9,591 nt of DNA from Cohaesibacteraceae bacterium (GTDB taxonomy: Bacteria > Pseudomonadota > Alphaproteobacteria > Rhizobiales > Cohaesibacteraceae), in assembly GCA_016764535.1 (NCBI GenBank), contig JAESRR010000021.1:5577-15167 (forward strand). Direction: 5' to 3'. How positions within the stretch are numbered: the first letter of the stretch is position 1; the number at the start of each line of letters is the position of its first letter. This document shows positions 6,743 through 9,591 of the stretch, piece by piece. A program made the translations under genes and the position numbers. Under the pieces are notes generated by a model. The model ran no database searches. It was not told the origin of the DNA and was given only the letters and a program-made list of their open reading frames with translations.

Positions 6743-7544
6743 TTTTCTGCCTCACAACGAGCCTCCCGGTTGCATCAATTCTGCCGGTAATTTGCTGGAG
6801 TAGATCGCCAATGATCCTGCCCCATACTACCTGCCCCTCCTCGTCGTGAATCAGGTCATTTCGAATTTCCAACATAACATTCAAGAGGTTCCTCGGAGCT
6901 GCCTGTTTATCCAGGGTATGCATTACACCGTCTTTTGGACCGTACGGATAATTTCTGCGAACTTCGGTTTTTTTACAGCTTTTCAATGATGCCAATAATA
7001 TATCGGCAAGACGGGTATCATCTCCATGCAACACCCCAAGATCACCATCTCTTTTGGTTCCCTGATAATTTTGGGTGAACGAATGCACGGTTACGAGAAC
7101 AGGAGGTAGTTTTGTTTCATCACACCGACGATCAAGCAATGCAGACAATGTTTTGTGAAAAGGTTCATACAAGCCCTTGATCCGGGCATCCCTGTCGTCG
7201 GAAGACAGGTTTTGATTCCCGGGAATTTTGTATGAATCACTCATTTCCGGCATGGCAGAAAGAGAATCGGGCGGGCGATTACAATCATAAGCGAGACGGG
7301 AAAAACATTGAAAAACCAGTGGCGCATCCAGCGCAGCAGAGATTTTCTGCGCAACTGAAAGCGCACCAATATCCCAGCAAACATGACTTTGAAGCGCGTC
7401 CTGGTCCAGTCCAAGGTCATTCAGACTGTCGGGAATGACATTGGAAGCATGTTCGCACACCAATACATATCTCGACGCTCCTTTGGGGCGTTCGACAATA
7501 CACACCGCACCTTCCGACGCATCAACGAGCGCTGCCAAAGTCAT
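6735..7544 (-). CDS. N-formylglutamate amidohydrolase-family hydrolase
   Basis: A 269-aa cytoplasmic protein of the metal-dependent N-formylglutamate amidohydrolase family, resembling the predicted-amidohydrolase branch rather than HutG itself. Visible conserved positions are EHASN (31-35), HVCWDIGA (54-61, D58), SRLAYDCNRP (82-91), VTVHSF (141-146, H144) and LEIRNDLI (225-232). Histidine and acidic residues in these blocks are the likely metal ligands. HutG removes formate from N-formylglutamate, but no other hut gene is present. Instead this enzyme opens a TRAP operon that also encodes a gamma-glutamyl ligase and two dehydrogenases. I infer that it hydrolyses an N-acyl or gamma-glutamyl amide intermediate, the step done by PuuD in the putrescine pathway. 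The start at 7544 has a weak ribosome site (GAGAT). Family assignment is firm; the reaction is not. Confidence 0.88.
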   Translation of the reverse strand: MTLAALVDASEGAVCIVERPKGASRYVLVCEHASNVIPDSLNDLGLDQDALQSHVCWDIGALSVAQKISAALDAPLVFQCFSRLAYDCNRPPDSLSAMPEMSDSYKIPGNQNLSSDDRDARIKGLYEPFHKTLSALLDRRCDETKLPPVLVTVHSFTQNYQGTKRDGDLGVLHGDDTRLADILLASLKSCKKTEVRRNYPYGPKDGVMHTLDKQAAPRNLLNVMLEIRNDLIHDEEGQVVWGRIIGDLLQQITGRIDATGRLVVRQKNV

Positions 7545-7570
7545 ACAATCGATCTCATTTTGTTGCCATT

Positions 7571-7592
7571 GAACGTATTCGAACCCTTGAAC
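7571..7592. repeat. Three GAAC repeats in the operon leader
   Basis: GAAC occurs at 7571, 7581 and 7589, spacings of 10 and 8 bases, close to one helical turn. It lies between the predicted operon start point and the first start codon. It could be part of a regulator binding array, but four-base repeats are weak evidence. Confidence 0.2.
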
Positions 7593-7598
7593 AGGGAC

Positions 7599-7631
7599 GA
7601 ATTAAACCAAATTCTTTTGTAACATTAATTC
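7599..7631. promoter_or_regulatory. Inverted repeat overlapping the operon -10: possible operator
   Basis: GAATTAA (7599-7605) and TTAATTC (7625-7631) are perfect 7-bp inverted arms with 19 bases between them. The right arm covers the -10 of the predicted operon promoter, and the left arm lies just downstream of the predicted start point. A regulator bound here would block transcription. The RpiR-family protein encoded next door is the natural candidate, but the arms are AT-rich and binding is inferred only. Confidence 0.35.
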
Positions 7632-7652
7632 CGAAAACAAAACTCTTGTCAA
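7624..7652 (-). promoter_or_regulatory. Sigma-70-type promoter for the catabolic/TRAP operon
   Basis: On the minus strand a perfect TTGACA (7652-7647) is followed after 17 bases by ATTAAT (7629-7624, 4 of 6 to TATAAT). Transcription would start near 7617, giving a leader of about 73 bases before the amidohydrolase-family gene. The position at the head of the seven-gene run fits. The -10 is imperfect, so an effect of the adjacent regulator is plausible. Confidence 0.5.
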
Positions 7653-7707
7653 TCCTGTAATTCATAGTCCAAAGTTGGAGAAACATGAAAGCGCTGAACA
7701 AGCGTAA

Positions 7708-7722
7708 CAATTTGAAACATTG
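7708..7722. promoter_or_regulatory. Imperfect palindrome upstream of the rpiR-type gene: possible autoregulatory site
   Basis: CAATTTGAAACATTG is a 15-bp imperfect palindrome (CAAT/ATTG arms around TTTGAAA) that touches the ribosome-binding site of the regulator gene. Its GAAACAT also occurs at 7680-7686, giving a direct repeat 34 bases apart. Autoregulation is plausible but unproven. Confidence 0.25.
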
Positions 7723-7733
7723 GGAGTTCCCTG

Positions 7734-8579
7734 TTGGGCATTCAAAATAATATTCATGAGACTATAAGTAGTCTGACTTCAGCAGAGAAACGGGCTGCAC
7801 ACGCATTATTGGCTAACTACCCAAGTGTTGGACTTGCAACGGTCGCCGAATTTGCGTCAGAAGCCGCAACCAGTGCTCCGACAATACTGAGATTTGTGGC
7901 CAGGCTTGGATTTGAAAGTTACCCGGATTTTCAACGTGCCCTGAGAAGTGAAATAGAGGCCGGTCTGTTATCGCCATTGCAAAAACGCCATCCAGATACC
8001 CATTTAAACGAGCCAGAGCCAACAACAATTAGCCAGCATGTAGAGTGTGTAGATCAAAACATGCGCACAACCCTGAACGCAGTGCCTAAAAGTGAATTTG
8101 AATCCGCTTGCAATCTCATATCCGACACCAAATCGGGTGTATATTTTCTTGGAGGACGGTTTACCGATGCGATTGCGGCTTATATGGCTTCGCATCTTAG
8201 AATAGTAAGGCCTGGAATACGCAGGTTCAATGGTCAGGTCTCAACCTGGAACGATCAAATACTTGATATAAAGCCTGGTGATGTAGCGGTTATACTGGAT
8301 ATCCGTAGATATCAAAAAGATCTGCTTGATGTGGCCAAAGCGCTCACAAATCGCAAGGTTAAAATTATTCTGATCACAGATGTATGGCTTTCACCTGTTT
8401 CAAAATACGCGAAAATTGTTTTACCCTGCGGAATAGAAACTGAACATACATGGGACTCCAATGCGGCACTATTCATTCTCGCAGAAGCAATAATTGTTAG
8501 CGTAACCCGCGCTAATTGGAACAAAACCCGAAAGAGACTCCAGGCTATCGAGGATCTTCACTGGAACAAAACTGAATAA
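7734..8579 (+). CDS. RpiR/MurR-family transcriptional regulator (HTH + SIS domains), TTG start
   Basis: DNA-binding regulator, likely of the divergent catabolic/TRAP operon. The 281-aa product has an N-terminal RpiR-type helix-turn-helix (about 1-75; recognition helix near APTILRFVARLGF, 48-60) and a C-terminal SIS domain (about 120-255). The SIS domain departs from sugar-phosphate-binding relatives: GGRFTDAIA (140-148) replaces the usual GxGxS loop, and DIRRYQKDLL (189-198) sits where an S-x-S-G-x-T loop is expected. The ligand is therefore probably not a classical sugar phosphate. The only plausible start is TTG at 7734, with GGGAG 7 bases upstream; an in-frame stop at 7713 rules out a longer protein, and no in-frame ATG occurs before the SIS domain. 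Divergent placement 189 bases from the operon supports local control. Its stop is 10 bases from the convergent putR stop. Confidence 0.9.
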   Translation: MGIQNNIHETISSLTSAEKRAAHALLANYPSVGLATVAEFASEAATSAPTILRFVARLGFESYPDFQRALRSEIEAGLLSPLQKRHPDTHLNEPEPTTISQHVECVDQNMRTTLNAVPKSEFESACNLISDTKSGVYFLGGRFTDAIAAYMASHLRIVRPGIRRFNGQVSTWNDQILDIKPGDVAVILDIRRYQKDLLDVAKALTNRKVKIILITDVWLSPVSKYAKIVLPCGIETEHTWDSNAALFILAEAIIVSVTRANWNKTRKRLQAIEDLHWNKTE

Positions 8580-8589
8580 AATAGACTAA

Positions 8590-9045
8590 TTAGCCCTGAT
8601 TATGATCTTTTACAGCTTCCATTACGACAAATGTTGATGTCTGCGCAACAAAAGGCAACGCCGAGATTTTTTCACCAAGAATTTCGCGATATGTTGCCAT
8701 GTCGCGCGTACGTACCTTCAATAGATAATCAAAACTACTGGCAATCATATGACATTGCTCAATTTCACGGATTTGTAACGCAGCCTGGTTAAATGCCTCA
8801 AGCGCAGCTGATTTGGTATCTGACATGGTAACTTGTACAAATGCCACGTGCCCCTCACCCAGTTTCTCGGCATCAACAATTGCTGAATATCCCTTGATAT
8901 AACCTTCATCTTCCATGCGCTTCATGCGTATTTGGCAAGGGGTTTTTGAAAGCGCAACCCGTGTCGCCAGCTCAGTAACTGTTATGCGCCCTTCCAGGGC
9001 AAGGACATCCAGAATTCGCCTGTCTATACTATCCAATTTGACCAT
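8590..9045 (-). CDS. putR: Lrp/AsnC-family regulator of proline catabolism
   Basis: A 151-aa Lrp/AsnC regulator: N-terminal helix-turn-helix (about 4-46, recognition helix around SKTPCQIRMKRME, 33-45) and a C-terminal ligand-binding RAM domain (about 65-142, with FDYLLKVRT at 105-113). Divergent transcription from putA, and a putA product without its own DNA-binding domain, match alphaproteobacterial PutR, known as a proline-responsive activator of putA. The ATG at 9045 is preferred over the in-frame ATG at 9087: it has GGTGA 4 bases upstream, and MVKLDSIDRRIL is the normal Lrp-family N-terminus. The upstream ATG would add 14 unconserved residues. It converges with the RpiR-type gene, with 10 bases between the stops and no hairpin terminator there, so antisense read-through in either direction is possible. 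Confidence 0.88.
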   Translation of the reverse strand: MVKLDSIDRRILDVLALEGRITVTELATRVALSKTPCQIRMKRMEDEGYIKGYSAIVDAEKLGEGHVAFVQVTMSDTKSAALEAFNQAALQIREIEQCHMIASSFDYLLKVRTRDMATYREILGEKISALPFVAQTSTFVVMEAVKDHNQG

Positions 9046-9079
9046 ACATTCACCATCAAACACGCCCGCAGGACTAAAA

Positions 9080-9114
9080 AATATCAAAAATTCAGTTATT
9101 GATATTGCATATCA
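9080..9114. promoter_or_regulatory. Array of TGATAT half-sites between putR and putA: candidate PutR operator
   Basis: AATATCA (9080-9086) and TGATATT (9100-9106) are 7-bp inverted arms whose centres are 20 bases apart. The second also forms a tight palindrome, TGATAT-TGC-ATATCA (9100-9114, 15 bp), the size of an Lrp-type box. Three half-sites on one DNA face fit the multimeric binding of Lrp-family regulators. Assignment to PutR rests on position. Confidence 0.4.
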
Positions 9115-9115
9115 G

Positions 9116-9155
9116 CAAATTTTAGGCAATTTGTCTAGGTGGCTTAAGGTAGAAT
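9116..9155 (+). promoter_or_regulatory. Predicted putA promoter with an overlapping palindrome
   Basis: TAGAAT (9150-9155) is a good -10 (5 of 6), but the -35 position at 17 bases reads CAATTT, a poor match. The palindrome CAAATT-TTAGGC-AATTTG (9116-9133) covers that -35. A weak -35 with an operator-like palindrome beside it is typical of an activator-dependent promoter, agreeing with PutR as activator. Transcription would begin near 9162, about 49 bases before putA. Confidence 0.35.
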
Positions 9156-9210
9156 GCGCACAATGATAACAGCCGTGTTTTAAAGAAACGCATAATTGAT
9201 CGGGCCTTCC

Positions 9211-9591
9211 ATGAACTCATGTAACAAACTGGATGAAATCCGTGAAACCATTCGTGAGTTTTACCTGGCAAATGAAACTGAAAATGTAAAAAGCCTGGTT
9301 ACAGGAGCCAGTCTGGATAAAGAAACAAGAGACCGGATCTCACACAACGCAGTTACTTTAATTAACAGGGTTCGTACATCAACGTCCCCTGGCATGATGG
9401 AAAGTTTTCTTGCTGAATATGGCCTTTCCACTCAGGAAGGCGTCGCGCTAATGTGTCTTGCAGAAGCACTTTTACGCGTGCCTGATGCTGAAACCATCGA
9501 CGCATTAATCATGGATAAGATCAGCCCCTCGGAATGGGGGAAACATCTTGGTCATTCGACATCATCGCTGGTAAATGCATCGACCTGGGCT
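9211..9591 (+). CDS. putA: Bifunctional proline dehydrogenase / delta-1-pyrroline-5-carboxylate dehydrogenase PutA, N-terminal fragment
   Basis: PutA oxidises proline to glutamate in two steps (FAD-dependent proline dehydrogenase, then NAD-dependent P5C dehydrogenase). Only the first 127 residues are in the window and the frame is open at the right edge; family members are normally over 1000 aa. Identification rests on LAEYGLSTQEGVALMCLAEA (68-87), followed by LLRVPDAETIDALIMDKIS and the HLGHSTSSLVNASTW ending, a strong match to the PutA dimerisation/early PRODH region. It begins directly in this region, without the ribbon-helix-helix DNA-binding domain of enterobacterial PutA, so it should not autoregulate; putR would do so. 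No clear ribosome site precedes the ATG at 9211, and an in-frame TTG at 9196 is an alternative start. The catalytic domains lie outside the window. Confidence 0.93.
   Translation, partial: MNSCNKLDEIRETIREFYLANETENVKSLVTGASLDKETRDRISHNAVTLINRVRTSTSPGMMESFLAEYGLSTQEGVALMCLAEALLRVPDAETIDALIMDKISPSEWGKHLGHSTSSLVNASTWA

Noticed and set aside
6735..7544. Naming the amidohydrolase-family gene hutG
   Set aside because: No other histidine-utilisation gene is present, and the motifs (EHASN, CWDIGA) fit a sister branch of the family; the context points to another amide.
8586..8593. CTAATTAG palindrome between the convergent rpiR-type and putR stops
   Set aside because: An 8-bp AT-rich palindrome with no GC stem or T-run; not a credible terminator or operator.
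1..9591. CRISPR array, insertion sequence, tRNA/rRNA or integration site
   Set aside because: No regularly spaced repeats, transposase or integrase frames, cloverleaf-like segments or flanking terminal repeats were seen.

Overview
The window looks like a chromosomal segment of an alphaproteobacterium, probably marine or environmental, with moderate GC (a rough impression, mid-40s percent). The basis is a putA lacking the N-terminal ribbon-helix-helix domain, paired with a divergent Lrp-type putR, plus a DctPQM TRAP importer next to oxidative catabolic genes. No mobile element, RNA gene or CRISPR array is visible, and no gene-free stretch exceeds 300 bases.

Region 1 (1-7544, all minus strand) is a seven-gene catabolic and transport cluster. 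In transcription order it encodes an N-formylglutamate amidohydrolase-family enzyme (7544-6735), TRAP small membrane subunit DctQ (6742-6233), TRAP large membrane subunit DctM (6236-4911), a Tat-exported TRAP binding protein DctP (4803-3745), a glutamine-synthetase-like gamma-glutamyl ligase (3644-2286), an aldehyde dehydrogenase (2245-863) and an iron-type alcohol dehydrogenase (860 to beyond the left edge). The first three genes overlap, and the last two are 2 bases apart. An intrinsic-terminator-like hairpin lies between dctP and the ligase gene, so the transporter and enzyme halves may be expressed at different levels.

Region 2 (7545-7733) is the control region between this cluster and a divergent RpiR-family regulator (7734-8579, TTG start). 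It holds a TTGACA-17-ATTAAT promoter for the cluster and inverted repeats that could be operators.

Region 3 (8590-9591) is an unrelated proline-catabolism module: putR (minus), a regulatory gap with palindromic half-sites, and the start of putA (plus, cut by the right edge).

Working model (inference): the TRAP system imports a small amine carrying a primary alcohol. The ligase caps the amine with the gamma-carboxyl of glutamate, the alcohol and aldehyde dehydrogenases oxidise the alcohol to an acid, and the amidohydrolase-family enzyme releases glutamate and an amino acid. This would be a variant of gamma-glutamylation pathways such as Puu (putrescine) or Ipu (isopropylamine), with an alcohol dehydrogenase in place of PuuB oxidase and a formylglutamate-deformylase relative in place of PuuD. 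The substrate cannot be named from the sequence.
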